Shown: piece by piece, positions 25,255 to 34,132 of the stretch
Layout of the letters: each line of letters starts with the position of its first letter
Position numbering within the stretch: the first letter of the stretch is position 1
NCBI GenBank assembly: GCA_036227345.1
Contig: CP109468.1
Span: 5,642,001 to 5,706,000 of the forward strand
Source: Streptomyces sp. NBC_01463
GTDB taxonomy: Bacteria; Actinomycetota; Actinomycetes; Streptomycetales; Streptomycetaceae
Length of the DNA stretch: 64,000 nt
Reading direction: 5' to 3'
The notes under the pieces: model-generated
Databases searched by the model: none
What the model was told of the DNA's origin: nothing
What the model saw: only the letters and a program-made list of their open reading frames with translations
Translations under genes and position numbers: made by a program

Positions 25255-27168
25255 TCAGTTCCCGAGGTTGTGCTGACCACCGGTCTGGGTGTTGGCGATG
25301 TAGACGGCGGGGAACAACTGCTCCACCGAACCGTCCTCGCGCTGGATCTCCGCGCTCATCGTAACGCCCACCGGAATCGTGCTGTCGGGGCTCAGGTAGG
25401 TGGGCGTCACCTGGTAGAGGATCGCGTCGTCCTCGCTGAACGAGGCCTCTCGCACTTCGTCCCGGACCTGCTCCTCGTGCTCCCACATGCTTCCCGCGCC
25501 GGTGTTCATCCCGGCATGCCAGCAGGGAGTGAGGTTCTGCGAGATCCGGCCGCCGAGGATGTTGGCGATGAGGTGGCAGCGGGACTGCAGTTCGGTGAGG
25601 TTGTGCGTAGTGGCGTAGTCGGCCGCGTCCTGCCAGCCGGTGATGTCTCCGCCCGCCGGACTGCCCGGTCCGAGCTGCTTGCCCAGACAGGCGGTGGCCG
25701 TGGTCGGCCGGAGGCCCGCCGCGCTCGTCTGGTCGTTCTTTCTGACGTGCGGGACGGCTTCGGTGGTGTTGAGGATCCATCCGTTGCCGGACGGGCGCGC
25801 ACCCTGCGGTGAGATCCCCAGGCACTCGGCGTGCGAGCCGTCGATCGAGGCCGTGAGTCCCAGCTTGAACTGGTCGGCGTCGATGACGCGCTGGCTCGCG
25901 AAGCCGTCTGCGAGCTGACCGTCGGCGAAGTCCTGGTCGGCCGAAGCGACATGGGCGCGTACGCAGCGCTGGGAGGTGTCTGTGTCCGCGCCGCCGCCGA
26001 GCTCGAAGATTACCCAGCCGGCGGTGCCGTAGTGAGGGATGAGCTCGGCGCACTTCGCGCCGTCGGTCCCGCCCTCCTTGACCTCGGCAAACGGGAACTG
26101 GGTACAGGTGTCGGTCGGTATGAGGTCGCTCGCGTCCGCGAACGGTTTCGAGGACCCGGCTCCGCAGGTGCTGCTCCTACGGTCGGCGATGCCGCTTGTC
26201 GACCGCGTCATCGGGGTGTTGAGACCCCAGCGGTCGGTGAGGTTCCGCTGGGCCCACAGATAGGCCGCCACCGCGGCGCCCCGGTCCGATCCCTGTGTGC
26301 TCATGGGCAGCTCGGCCATGAACGACGGGACGGCGCACCCCGCCACCGACGAGCCGCCGACCGCGTCGTCGCACCTGATCTGCCGCGCGTTCTTCCACGA
26401 GGCGTTCGGGTCGGTCGCCGTCGCACCCGGGGACGTCACGTACATCGCGTACGCCGTGAGGAAGGAGGAGGAAGAGCCCGCCGTCTGGGGCGAGGAGTAC
26501 GTGACGGTGCCGGTGAGGGACTTTCCGACGACGAGGTCACTCTTGTACCAGGGCGCGGTCTTGGTGGCCGTGCAGCCGGCGTCGCAGGAGGCGCGGACCT
26601 TGGCGTCCAGGGCGGTGACATCGCCCTCGGCGCCGGTCATCGTGACGGTGACCGTTTCGCTCCAGGTCGTGGCGGTCGCGGAGAGGTCGCCGCCGGCGGA
26701 GACCTCCAGGGTGCCGCGCCCGATCTCGACACCGTTGTTGTTGCGCAGGATGTACGTGACGACGATGCCGGTCACGCAGTACGAGAAGCGCTCGTAGCTG
26801 TAGATACCGGGGTTGGTGATGTCGCAGCTTCCGGTGTCGCCGGCGGTGGCGGTGGCGGCGACGCGGCTCTGTGCCTTCGCGGGGGCGGGAGCGACGGTCA
26901 CGCAGGATTCGACGGCGCCCGCGCGGCGCTCCTTCGAGCCGGGCGCGGTGGCGGTGCACTCCTCACCGGAGCGGGTCGCGAGCGCGTCGGTCCCGTTGCT
27001 GGTGCCGGCGGCCTTCGTGGCCGACGACGTGGTCGCCGTGGACGACTGCGGCTGGGCCGCCTGGCCCGTGACGGCTGTCGTGAGGACGAGCGTCAGGGCG
27101 GTGAGACCGGTCAGGACCGCTGAGCGGGCGCGTCTTCTCGGGGCGCGCCCGGTGCGTATCGCATGCAT
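25255..27168 (-). CDS. Secreted protein with NucA/NucB-like and EndA-type nuclease domains
   Basis: A 637-residue exported protein with a signal peptide cut near TGQAA (residue 38). Residues 110-245 form a Cys-containing beta domain. Residues 335-440 resemble NucA/NucB DNases, but the acidic pair of the C-D-E-[YF]-P-F motif is replaced (CTQFPF, 355-360). Residues 525-637 match DNA/RNA non-specific endonucleases of the EndA group: SRCHLIANILGG with the catalytic-position His532, NLTPCW, EEQVRDEV, ILYQVTP, GVTMSAE and YIANTQTGG. The missing Asp/Glu before RCH is normal for the EndA group. Likely degrades extracellular or target-cell nucleic acid. It follows the ALF exoprotein gene by 82 bp. Confidence 0.75.
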   Translation of the reverse strand: MHAIRTGRAPRRRARSAVLTGLTALTLVLTTAVTGQAAQPQSSTATTSSATKAAGTSNGTDALATRSGEECTATAPGSKERRAGAVESCVTVAPAPAKAQSRVAATATAGDTGSCDITNPGIYSYERFSYCVTGIVVTYILRNNNGVEIGRGTLEVSAGGDLSATATTWSETVTVTMTGAEGDVTALDAKVRASCDAGCTATKTAPWYKSDLVVGKSLTGTVTYSSPQTAGSSSSFLTAYAMYVTSPGATATDPNASWKNARQIRCDDAVGGSSVAGCAVPSFMAELPMSTQGSDRGAAVAAYLWAQRNLTDRWGLNTPMTRSTSGIADRRSSTCGAGSSKPFADASDLIPTDTCTQFPFAEVKEGGTDGAKCAELIPHYGTAGWVIFELGGGADTDTSQRCVRAHVASADQDFADGQLADGFASQRVIDADQFKLGLTASIDGSHAECLGISPQGARPSGNGWILNTTEAVPHVRKNDQTSAAGLRPTTATACLGKQLGPGSPAGGDITGWQDAADYATTHNLTELQSRCHLIANILGGRISQNLTPCWHAGMNTGAGSMWEHEEQVRDEVREASFSEDDAILYQVTPTYLSPDSTIPVGVTMSAEIQREDGSVEQLFPAVYIANTQTGGQHNLGN

Positions 27169-27208
27169 GGAGGCAGGAACTTTCCGTGAAAGGAGGGAGG
27201 GAAGGGAA

Positions 27209-27236
27209 GGGGGCGCCGCATGACTGCGGCGCCCCC
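27209..27236. terminator. Strong hairpin between ALF exoprotein and nuclease genes
   Basis: A perfect 12-bp stem (GGGGGCGCCGCA / TGCGGCGCCCCC) with a 4-base loop lies in the 82-bp gap. No T-run follows on the minus strand, so it may be a partial terminator or a processing/stability site that gives unequal expression of the two genes. Confidence 0.6.
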
Positions 27237-27250
27237 TGGGCGGGAGGGGA

Positions 27251-30200
27251 TCAGGCCGCCAGGCCCCAGATGTCGCTGAGGCCCTTGGTGATGCCGGAGA
27301 CCAGGTCCTCGCCGGTGTCGGTGATCTTGCCGACGATGGGCTTGACGAGACCGCCGCCGAGCGCCTTGTCGGCGGCGCCGACCCACTTGTAGGCGCCGAA
27401 GGAGACCAGGCTCAGGCCGGTTCCGACGGCGGACTCCCAGAAGGCGCCGCTGGTGAAGCCGTGCTCGATGCCCGTGAAGAGGGTGCCCAGGGCGCCCGCG
27501 CCCGCGGAGACGCCGGCGAAGAAGCCGGCCGCCGCGAGGGCCGGCGGGAAGACGAAGGCGGCGAGGGCGCAGCCGGCGGCCAGGAATCCGGCGCCGACGC
27601 TGATCATGTTGGCGGCGTCGGCGTAGAACTGGGCGTCGTTCCACCACTCGTCGGAGTCGCCGCCCGCAGTGCCGTTGGGGTTGACCTGGTTGTTCTTGTC
27701 GTTGTCGGCCGGGTTCTGGTGCTTGTTGCGCTGTTCCTCGGCCGCGAGGGCGGCCGCCTTGGCCCTGGCGATGACCTCGGCCCGCTTCTTGTCGGCGACG
27801 ATCTGCTTGGCCTGGGAGTACGCGGCGGCGGCGGCCTTCGCGTCGGCGCCGGCCGCGAGCTCGGAGGCGCGGGCGGCGGCGGCCGACCGCTGGGCCTCGG
27901 CGGAGGAGGCGAGGGCGGCGCGTGCCGAGTCGACGGCCTTGTTCGCCGAGTAGTTGGCGGAGCGCGCTGCGCCGTGGGCGGTGGCGGCGGCGTTCTTCGC
28001 CGTGGTGGCGGAGGACTGGGCGTCGGCGGCCGACTTGTCGGCGGCGTTCGCGTTGTCCCGCGCCTCCTGGGCGTAGTCGTCGGCCTTGGCGGCGGAGTCG
28101 AGGGCCTTCTGCGCCCACTCCTGGGCCTCGTCGGCGGCGTTACGGGCGTCGGCGGCGGCCTTCGAGGCGAGGGCCGCGTCCTCCTGCGCCTTCTCCGCGA
28201 TCTTCGCGGCCGCGGCGATGGCTCCGCGGACCGCGGCGACGTGGGTGGCGGTGTCGTGGTCGAGCTGCGCCGTGCGGTACTGGATCACGGTGATGAAGTT
28301 GCGCAGCATCCAGGCCGGGCCCTCCAGCGCGACCTCGCCGTAGGCCTTGGTGAACGCGCCTCCGGTGGCGATGAGTTCGTTGGTGCGGACCCCGTCGTCC
28401 TCCTTGACCGCTATGGGGTAGGCGGTGTCGAAGAAGTAGTTGAGGGACTCGGTGGTGTTGTCCTCCAGTGCGTCGTTGGCGGCCTTCGTGACGGCCTTGC
28501 CCGCGCCCTCACCGAGGATCTTGTTGATCGCGACGCTCAGTTCCTCGTCCGAGGCGCGCTTCATGCCGCTGGTGAGGAAGTCCCCGACGGCGAGAGAGTC
28601 GTTGCTCTCCAGCGCGGCCGCGGCGGCCGCGGCGACCATGGGTGCGCCGATCGTCGCCACGTGGAGGGTGGTCTCGCGGTCGTCCTGCCCCTGGGCGAGG
28701 GCCCGGTCGAGGTCGATCCAGGCGAAGACGTCGTCGTCGGAACCGGCGAGGGCGTGCTGGGCCGCTTGGCGGGTGTAGGCGCCGCGGGCGTCGATCAGGG
28801 CGATCGCCGCCTGCCGGCCCAGGGTCGCGGCGAGTGTCATGTCGCCGGAGTACAGGGCCGTTTCGGCGTTGGCTATGACGTCCTTGGTCTCCTGGCTGGT
28901 GCGCTCCGCCATGAGCCGCTTGTCGCGGACGTCGGACAGCTCGTTCTGCTCGATGGCGGCGAGCTGCTGAGCCTCCTCGATGGCCTGCTGCTTGTCCTGC
29001 AGCAGGGTCTGGGCCTCGGCGGCGCGGGCGTTCTTCTCCACTTCCAGGGCGTCGGTGATGGCCTTGGTGGCGACGTTGGCGGCCTTCACGGCCTCCGCGG
29101 CGTGGGCGGTCGACTTGTTGGCGTAGTCGATGGCCTTGCCCGCGTTGAGGACGGCCTCGTCGGCGGCGGCTGCCGCCTTCTCGGCGTGGTCGGCGGCGGA
29201 GTTGGCGGCGACGGACGCGGCGCGGGCCGCGGCCGCGGCGGTGGTCGCCAGGGCCTGGGCGGTGGAGGCAGCGTTGCTGGCGCGGTTGGCGGCGCTGGTG
29301 GCGATGGCGGCCTGGCGCTTGGCCTCGTCGGCCTCCGCCTTGGAGGCACCGGCCGCGACGGCGGCCTGGGCGGCGGCGGTGGCGGCGGCGGCCGAGTTGC
29401 GCGCGGCGGAGGCGGCGGAGTTGCCGGCCGCCTTGCACGCGTCGCCGGCGAGGGCGGCCTTCAGGGCGGCGGCGGCAGCCGAACGGGCCTTGCCTGCGGC
29501 GTTCTTGGCGGCGACGGCAGCGTTCTTGGCGGCCGCCGTCTTACCGGCGTCCTTGGAGGCGGCGATCGCGGCGTTGTAGGCGCGGGACGCGGCGCTGCCG
29601 GCCTTCGAGGCGGCCTGTGCGGCGCCGACGGCTGCCCAGGAGGCGCGGCGGGACGCCTGCACCGCGGCGTTGGAGGCGTTGATCGCGTTGCGTGCGGCGT
29701 CCGCCGCACCCTTCGCCGCGCTCGCCGCCTTGCGGGCCGCGGCTGCCGATTTCCGCACATCGCTCTGGGCGGCGGACGCCTCGGCGGCGGCCTTCTCCGC
29801 GGCTTCCTTGGCCTTCGCGGCGGCGGTCTCTGCGCGGGCCCCCGCCTCCACGGCCAGGTTGGTCTCGCGCTCGGCGCGCTTGCCCTCGCGCTCGACGACG
29901 GCCACCAGTTCCTCGATGGTCGCCGACTCCTGGTCGCGGGCGCGCGCGATGTGCTGGCCGGTCTCCATGAACCACTCGGCATCGGCCGCGGTGCCGCTGA
30001 GCGCGCGGTCCGCGTACTTCTGCACCTCCGGACCACTGTTCACCATCATGGCGCTGACCTGGACCAGGGTGTCCTCCAGGCGCGCGTCGTACTGCTGGTC
30101 GGCGAGGAACGCGGTGAGTTGCGACGCGGTGCCGGCAGTCAGGGCGGCGTTGGCCTCGCGCACCACCGCCTTGCCGCCGGTGGCCGCGACGATGCTGGTG

Positions 30201-30634
30201 GCGACCTGCAGGTCCTCGACGATGGCGGGGCCGAAGCCGTCCTTGAGGAAGGCGGCTATCGCGGTGTCGCCGTTGTCCAGGGCGGCGACGGCCTCCCGGC
30301 GCAGACCCTTGCCCGCACGGTCCAGGCTGCGGACGATCGCGACCCGGTTGTCCTCCACGGTCTGCTTCGGCAGCGTCTCGGCGAGGAAGGTCTGGATGCC
30401 GGCGTCGCTCCCGTAGAGGGCCTCGACGGCGGCGGCCTTGACGCTCTTGCCGCCGGTCAGCCACGCGTTGACGACCCTGGCGCGGTCGGTGTCGGGCAGC
30501 GGCACCGGCTCGGGCGTGGTGCCTTCGGCGGCGGTGGCGGTGGCCGGTATCAGGATCGAAGGGGTGGCCGCGACGGCGGTCACGGCGGCGAGCGCGCCGA
30601 GCACGCGGCGTCTGCTCCAAAATGTCGTCTGCAT
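27251..30634 (-). CDS. Tat-exported ALF-repeat, alanine-rich coiled-coil exoprotein
   Basis: A giant 1127-residue exported protein. It starts with a Tat-type signal (SRRRVLGALAAVTAVAA, cleavage near residue 36). Four ALF repeats follow (about 48-235; e.g. EAVAALDNGDTAIAAFLKDGF), then a long Ala/Lys coiled coil (about 240-600). A second set of ALF repeats (about 610-790) and a second coiled coil (about 820-980) come next. A polar linker (NKHQNPADNDKNN) leads to a Gly/Ala hydrophobic C-terminus (about 1025-1127) that could insert in membranes. No known enzyme domain is seen at the end. ALF repeats in Streptomyces occur in large secreted and polymorphic-toxin-like proteins. GAGGA lies upstream of the ATG. 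Confidence 0.85.
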   Translation of the reverse strand: MQTTFWSRRRVLGALAAVTAVAATPSILIPATATAAEGTTPEPVPLPDTDRARVVNAWLTGGKSVKAAAVEALYGSDAGIQTFLAETLPKQTVEDNRVAIVRSLDRAGKGLRREAVAALDNGDTAIAAFLKDGFGPAIVEDLQVATSIVAATGGKAVVREANAALTAGTASQLTAFLADQQYDARLEDTLVQVSAMMVNSGPEVQKYADRALSGTAADAEWFMETGQHIARARDQESATIEELVAVVEREGKRAERETNLAVEAGARAETAAAKAKEAAEKAAAEASAAQSDVRKSAAAARKAASAAKGAADAARNAINASNAAVQASRRASWAAVGAAQAASKAGSAASRAYNAAIAASKDAGKTAAAKNAAVAAKNAAGKARSAAAAALKAALAGDACKAAGNSAASAARNSAAAATAAAQAAVAAGASKAEADEAKRQAAIATSAANRASNAASTAQALATTAAAAARAASVAANSAADHAEKAAAAADEAVLNAGKAIDYANKSTAHAAEAVKAANVATKAITDALEVEKNARAAEAQTLLQDKQQAIEEAQQLAAIEQNELSDVRDKRLMAERTSQETKDVIANAETALYSGDMTLAATLGRQAAIALIDARGAYTRQAAQHALAGSDDDVFAWIDLDRALAQGQDDRETTLHVATIGAPMVAAAAAAALESNDSLAVGDFLTSGMKRASDEELSVAINKILGEGAGKAVTKAANDALEDNTTESLNYFFDTAYPIAVKEDDGVRTNELIATGGAFTKAYGEVALEGPAWMLRNFITVIQYRTAQLDHDTATHVAAVRGAIAAAAKIAEKAQEDAALASKAAADARNAADEAQEWAQKALDSAAKADDYAQEARDNANAADKSAADAQSSATTAKNAAATAHGAARSANYSANKAVDSARAALASSAEAQRSAAAARASELAAGADAKAAAAAYSQAKQIVADKKRAEVIARAKAAALAAEEQRNKHQNPADNDKNNQVNPNGTAGGDSDEWWNDAQFYADAANMISVGAGFLAAGCALAAFVFPPALAAAGFFAGVSAGAGALGTLFTGIEHGFTSGAFWESAVGTGLSLVSFGAYKWVGAADKALGGGLVKPIVGKITDTGEDLVSGITKGLSDIWGLAA

Positions 30635-31123
30635 AGGGGAATTCCTCGCAAAGGCGGTGGAGTGAGGCCCCTCGCAATCTTGCGGGCAGGGCTCGCCACG
30701 GAATGCGGCGGGGCAGTCACTGGATTCCGGTGACCCTATCAACGCGCGGCCATAAAAGCCGAGTTGCTTATTCAGGCAAGGCAACTGGGCCTTCATGGAG
30801 GCATTTACGTGACGGTATCTGGATAAGTCAGCGCGATTGCGGCGCGAATGTTTACGTGTCCCTCACAACTACCGATACAACCTTTTCAAATGATGGCGAA
30901 GATCACACTGTGTGCGCGAGCATTGCCCGTTTTTGAGTGGAACGCGATTTTGGACTGAACCTTCTCTCCGTGTTGGCATGACGGGGTCGCCTCAGTGACG
31001 CATCGTCATGACCCTTTGCCACGAGGTCGGGCGAGCTGTCCCGAGGCGAATTGAATGAGCAGCCCTCGGATGCGGGGTCTGTTTCGTATGCCTGTGATCC
31101 CGTTTTTCGAACTGAGGAATGCA
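30635..31123. other. Low-G+C divergent control region
   Basis: About 490 bp with no credible gene between two divergent genes for exported proteins. By hand count, 123 of 240 bases in 30721-30960 are G or C, about 51%, against well over 65% around it. TTTACGTG occurs twice in the same orientation (30804-30811 and 30851-30858). I could not fix promoters, but such AT-rich stretches in this genus usually hold promoters and binding sites for activators or nucleoid proteins. Confidence 0.6.
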
Positions 31124-31666
31124 ATGAGGAGACACGGAACAATGACCATGCGGCAGCGGAGAAATCGGCTCGCGGTAAGGATTCTCGGCACCGTGGCGAC
31201 CGGCGCTCTCGCGATCCTCGCGATGACCACCGGCGTCCTTGGGTCGCCCGCCCAGGAGTCGCCCTCCAAGCTGGTCGCGGACGGAGCCCCGGGCTACGCC
31301 GTCGAGGACTACGACTACCCGCAGGCCGACAAGATCCTGGCGGAGAAGAACATCGTCCTGAAGCGCGGCGACGGGCACATCACGCTTGCCGACTGTGTGG
31401 CCGGCACCGGGCAGCTCGAGCTCCTGGCCCGCCACAACGGCGCCAGGATCTGCTTCAAGGTCGTCGGCAACGAGGGCTGGCTGAGCCTGGAGATCCCCGC
31501 CGTCTACTCGTTCAAGGGCAACGACTACTCCACCACCGTCGACATGACCGTCGGTGACGAGGAGAAGAGCTTCGACATCATCAAGAACACCTTCACCCCG
31601 GTGGGCGAGTCCGTGGACGACGAAGGCCGGGAGCACATGCTCGTCGAGATCCGGACGGCCAAGTAG
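31124..31666 (+). CDS. Small secreted protein of unknown family
   Basis: About 180 residues with a signal peptide (basic MRRHGTMTMRQRRNR, hydrophobic ILGTVATGALAILAMTTGVLG, cleavage near residues 41-43). The mature part has a Cys pair (ADCVAGTG and ARICFKVV) likely to form a disulphide, and a beta-strand-rich sequence. ATG 31124 has GAGG at 6 bases; ATG 31142 is the alternative. The FG-GAP protein gene follows after 78 bp on the same strand, so the two are probably an operon. No function can be assigned. Confidence 0.75.
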   Translation: MRRHGTMTMRQRRNRLAVRILGTVATGALAILAMTTGVLGSPAQESPSKLVADGAPGYAVEDYDYPQADKILAEKNIVLKRGDGHITLADCVAGTGQLELLARHNGARICFKVVGNEGWLSLEIPAVYSFKGNDYSTTVDMTVGDEEKSFDIIKNTFTPVGESVDDEGREHMLVEIRTAK

Positions 31667-31744
31667 CCGCGCTCAGGGTCCCGCAACAGCCCTGTTCAGC
31701 ACCGCAGATCCCTCGTCCACGTTCAGCAAGGAACCCTGAAACCC

Positions 31745-33994
31745 ATGCGCCTTACCAGACGCTCCCGCGTCCTCGCCGCGGCCGCCTCCCTCGTGGCCGC
31801 GCCGCTCGCGCTCTGCGCCGTACCCGCCGCCGCCGTCACCGGACCTGCCTCTGAGGCCTCCGACACCACCCACGCCTACACCGCGCAGATCGTCGTCGGC
31901 ACGAACGACCGTGGCTGCTCCGGTGTCCTGGTCGACTCCGAATGGCTTCTCACCGCCGCGAGCTGCTTCGCCGCCGACCCGGCGCAGAGCCTCTCCGTGA
32001 CCCCCGGGGTCCCGGCGTCGAACGTGACCGCGACGATCGGCCGCACCGACCTCACCTCCACCTCCGGTGCCCAGCGCAAGATCGTCGAACTGGTGCCGCG
32101 TGCCGACCGTGACGTCGTCCTGGCCCGGCTCGACCGGCCCGTCACCGACGTCGCCCCGGCCCCCCTGGCGACCACCGCCCCGGCTGCGGGCGAGGAGCTG
32201 AAGTTCGCGGGATACGGCCGCAGCAAGGACGAGTGGGCGCCGCTGAAGCTGCACACCGGCACCTACACCGTGGACTCGGCCGCCGCCACCACGGCGGCCG
32301 TCACCGGCAAGGACGCCGCCGCGTGCATGGGCGACTCCGGCGGCCCGGTTCTCCGGGGTACCGGCGCCGCGGCCCAGCTGGTGGCCCTGAACAGCCAGTC
32401 CTTCCAGGGCGGCTGCTTCGGCACCGACGAGACCCAGACCAGCACCGCGGGCGTCACCGCCCGGGTCGACGACCTGAAGTCCTGGATCGACTCCAAGGTC
32501 GGCGCCCCCGCGATCACCGACTTCAACGGGGACGGCGTCGAGGACATCGCCGTCGCCGACGCCAAGGCGACCGTGGGCGGCAAGGCCGGAGCCGGCCTCG
32601 TCCGGATGGTGTACGGCGGCGGCAAGGGCATCGCCCAGATCGACCAGGACCTGGACTGGGTGGGCGGCGCGGCCGAGGCGAACGACGGCTTCGGCGAGAC
32701 CCTGGCCACCGTCGACTACAACCAGGACGGTTACACCGACCTGGTGGTCGGGTCCCCGGGCGAAGCGCTGAACGGCGCCGCGAACGCGGGCATGGTCGAC
32801 ATACTCTTCGGCGGCCCCAGCGGCCTGGGCACCGGCGCGGTGAAGCACAAGGGCCTCGAACAGGGTGCGGGCACCGGCGCGATCTCCGTCTCGACCTCCG
32901 AGGCCGGCGACAGCATGGGCAAGGCCCTCGCGGCCGGCACCACGGCCGAGGGCCGTCCGTGGATCCTCATCGGTCTGCCGGGCGAGTCCGTCGGCCCTTC
33001 GGCATCGGGGGTGCGGAGCGAGTCCGTCGGCAGCGGGGCCGCGGCCGGAATGGCCTTCTACGTCTACGGCGACACCAGCCGCTCCCTCCACCAGGACCTG
33101 CCCGTCGCAGTGCCCGGAGCGCCCGAGGCGGGCGACCGGTTCGGCGCCGCCGTCGCCGGTGACGGGAACTACTTCGCCATCGGCGCACCCGGCGAGGACC
33201 TCGACGCCAGTGCCGACGCCGGCCAGGTCGCCCTGTTCAGCCACACGCTGGACGCGGACGGCCGGCCCACCAGCATCGGCGGCGTCGTCCAGGGAAGCGG
33301 CGGGGTGACCGGAGCCGCCGAGACGGGCGACGAGTTCGGTGCCGCCCTGGCCATGACCGCGTACCGCGCCTCCGCCTCCGCGGGCGCCAACACCTCGATG
33401 CTGGCCATCGGTTCGCCGGGCGAGACCACCACGGTCGCCGGCGCCGCGAAGGCGGGCGCCGGACGAGCGGTCCTGGTGCGTATCAACGCCGACAGCACCT
33501 GGACCTACCTGCGCGAACTGCGTCAGGGCGAAGCGGACGACACGGTCTCGGGTACCTCGGAGGCCGGCGACCGGATGGGCGAGAGCCTGACCGCGATCAA
33601 CACCGCGCCGCGCGCGGTGGCCACCACCTCCACCCTGCTGGTCGCCGTCGGAACCCCGGGCGAGGCCATCGGCACGGAGACCCAGTCCGGTGCGATCCAC
33701 ACCTTCTCGATGCTGGGCTCGGCCGGTGACAACGACCTGTGGATCGAGGCCGGAGACGGCGACGGCATACCCGGCACCTCCAAGGCGGGCCAGCGTCTGG
33801 GCGAGAGCATCCACTTCACCGGCACCCACCTCTACGCCGGTCTGCCCTACGGACCCAGCACCTACGGTTCGCTGTACGCCCTGCCGATCGGCAACGTCAT
33901 CCCCGGCGGCACCGACGGCGCGGTGACCACGTACCAGCCCGGCACCGGCGGCCTGCCCGCAGCCGGCGACGAGTTCGGCCACGCCGCGCGCTAG
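31745..33994 (+). CDS. Secreted FG-GAP repeat protein with inactive trypsin-like domain
   Basis: A 749-residue secreted protein: signal peptide (to about residue 30), chymotrypsin-like S1 domain (about 45-250), then at least six FG-GAP/VCBS repeats forming a beta-propeller (DFNGDGVEDIAV, DYNQDGYTDLVVGSPGE, FAIGAPGEDLD, MLAIGSPGE, VAVGTPGEAIG). The serine motif CMGDSGGPV (Ser198) and an Asp at 123 are present. However, the position of the catalytic His, normally TAAHC, reads TAASC (Ser73, codon AGC), so proteolysis is unlikely. More likely a binding or adhesion protein. From memory this substitution is shared by Streptomyces relatives. Confidence 0.88.
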   Translation: MRLTRRSRVLAAAASLVAAPLALCAVPAAAVTGPASEASDTTHAYTAQIVVGTNDRGCSGVLVDSEWLLTAASCFAADPAQSLSVTPGVPASNVTATIGRTDLTSTSGAQRKIVELVPRADRDVVLARLDRPVTDVAPAPLATTAPAAGEELKFAGYGRSKDEWAPLKLHTGTYTVDSAAATTAAVTGKDAAACMGDSGGPVLRGTGAAAQLVALNSQSFQGGCFGTDETQTSTAGVTARVDDLKSWIDSKVGAPAITDFNGDGVEDIAVADAKATVGGKAGAGLVRMVYGGGKGIAQIDQDLDWVGGAAEANDGFGETLATVDYNQDGYTDLVVGSPGEALNGAANAGMVDILFGGPSGLGTGAVKHKGLEQGAGTGAISVSTSEAGDSMGKALAAGTTAEGRPWILIGLPGESVGPSASGVRSESVGSGAAAGMAFYVYGDTSRSLHQDLPVAVPGAPEAGDRFGAAVAGDGNYFAIGAPGEDLDASADAGQVALFSHTLDADGRPTSIGGVVQGSGGVTGAAETGDEFGAALAMTAYRASASAGANTSMLAIGSPGETTTVAGAAKAGAGRAVLVRINADSTWTYLRELRQGEADDTVSGTSEAGDRMGESLTAINTAPRAVATTSTLLVAVGTPGEAIGTETQSGAIHTFSMLGSAGDNDLWIEAGDGDGIPGTSKAGQRLGESIHFTGTHLYAGLPYGPSTYGSLYALPIGNVIPGGTDGAVTTYQPGTGGLPAAGDEFGHAAR

Positions 33995-34078
33995 GCGAGG
34001 CCCTCTGACGGCCCGGGCCGGTCCACGACGCGAGTCCTGGCGGCCCGGGCCTGCCACGAAGTGAGGCACTGACCGTAC

Positions 34079-34106
34079 GGTCCGCCCCCGATCCCGGGGG
34101 CGGACC
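34079..34106. terminator. Bidirectional terminator between FG-GAP and phosphatase genes
   Basis: An 11-bp perfect stem (GGTCCGCCCCC / GGGGGCGGACC) with a 6-base loop lies between the convergent stops at 33994 and 34133. Confidence 0.8.
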
Positions 34107-34132
34107 GCAGTCGTTCCGGGGTCCACGCCCCC

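Noticed and set aside
29130..29579. Dense short repeats suggesting a CRISPR or tandem array
   Set aside because: They are degenerate Ala/Lys codon repeats of the coiled coil, with no fixed unit length or unique spacers.
27461..30733. 1090-codon open frame antisense to the ALF exoprotein gene
   Set aside because: Gly/Val/Leu/Arg-only composition, no start signal, and the opposite strand has signal peptide and ALF repeats; a by-product of Ala-rich G+C-rich coding.
31745..33994. Active trypsin-like protease
   Set aside because: The catalytic His position is Ser in TAASC, so annotation as an active protease is not supported.
31673..34126. 817-codon minus-strand frame opposite the FG-GAP protein
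   Set aside because: Shadow composition; no recognisable domain, and the plus frame has signal peptide, S1 domain and propeller repeats.
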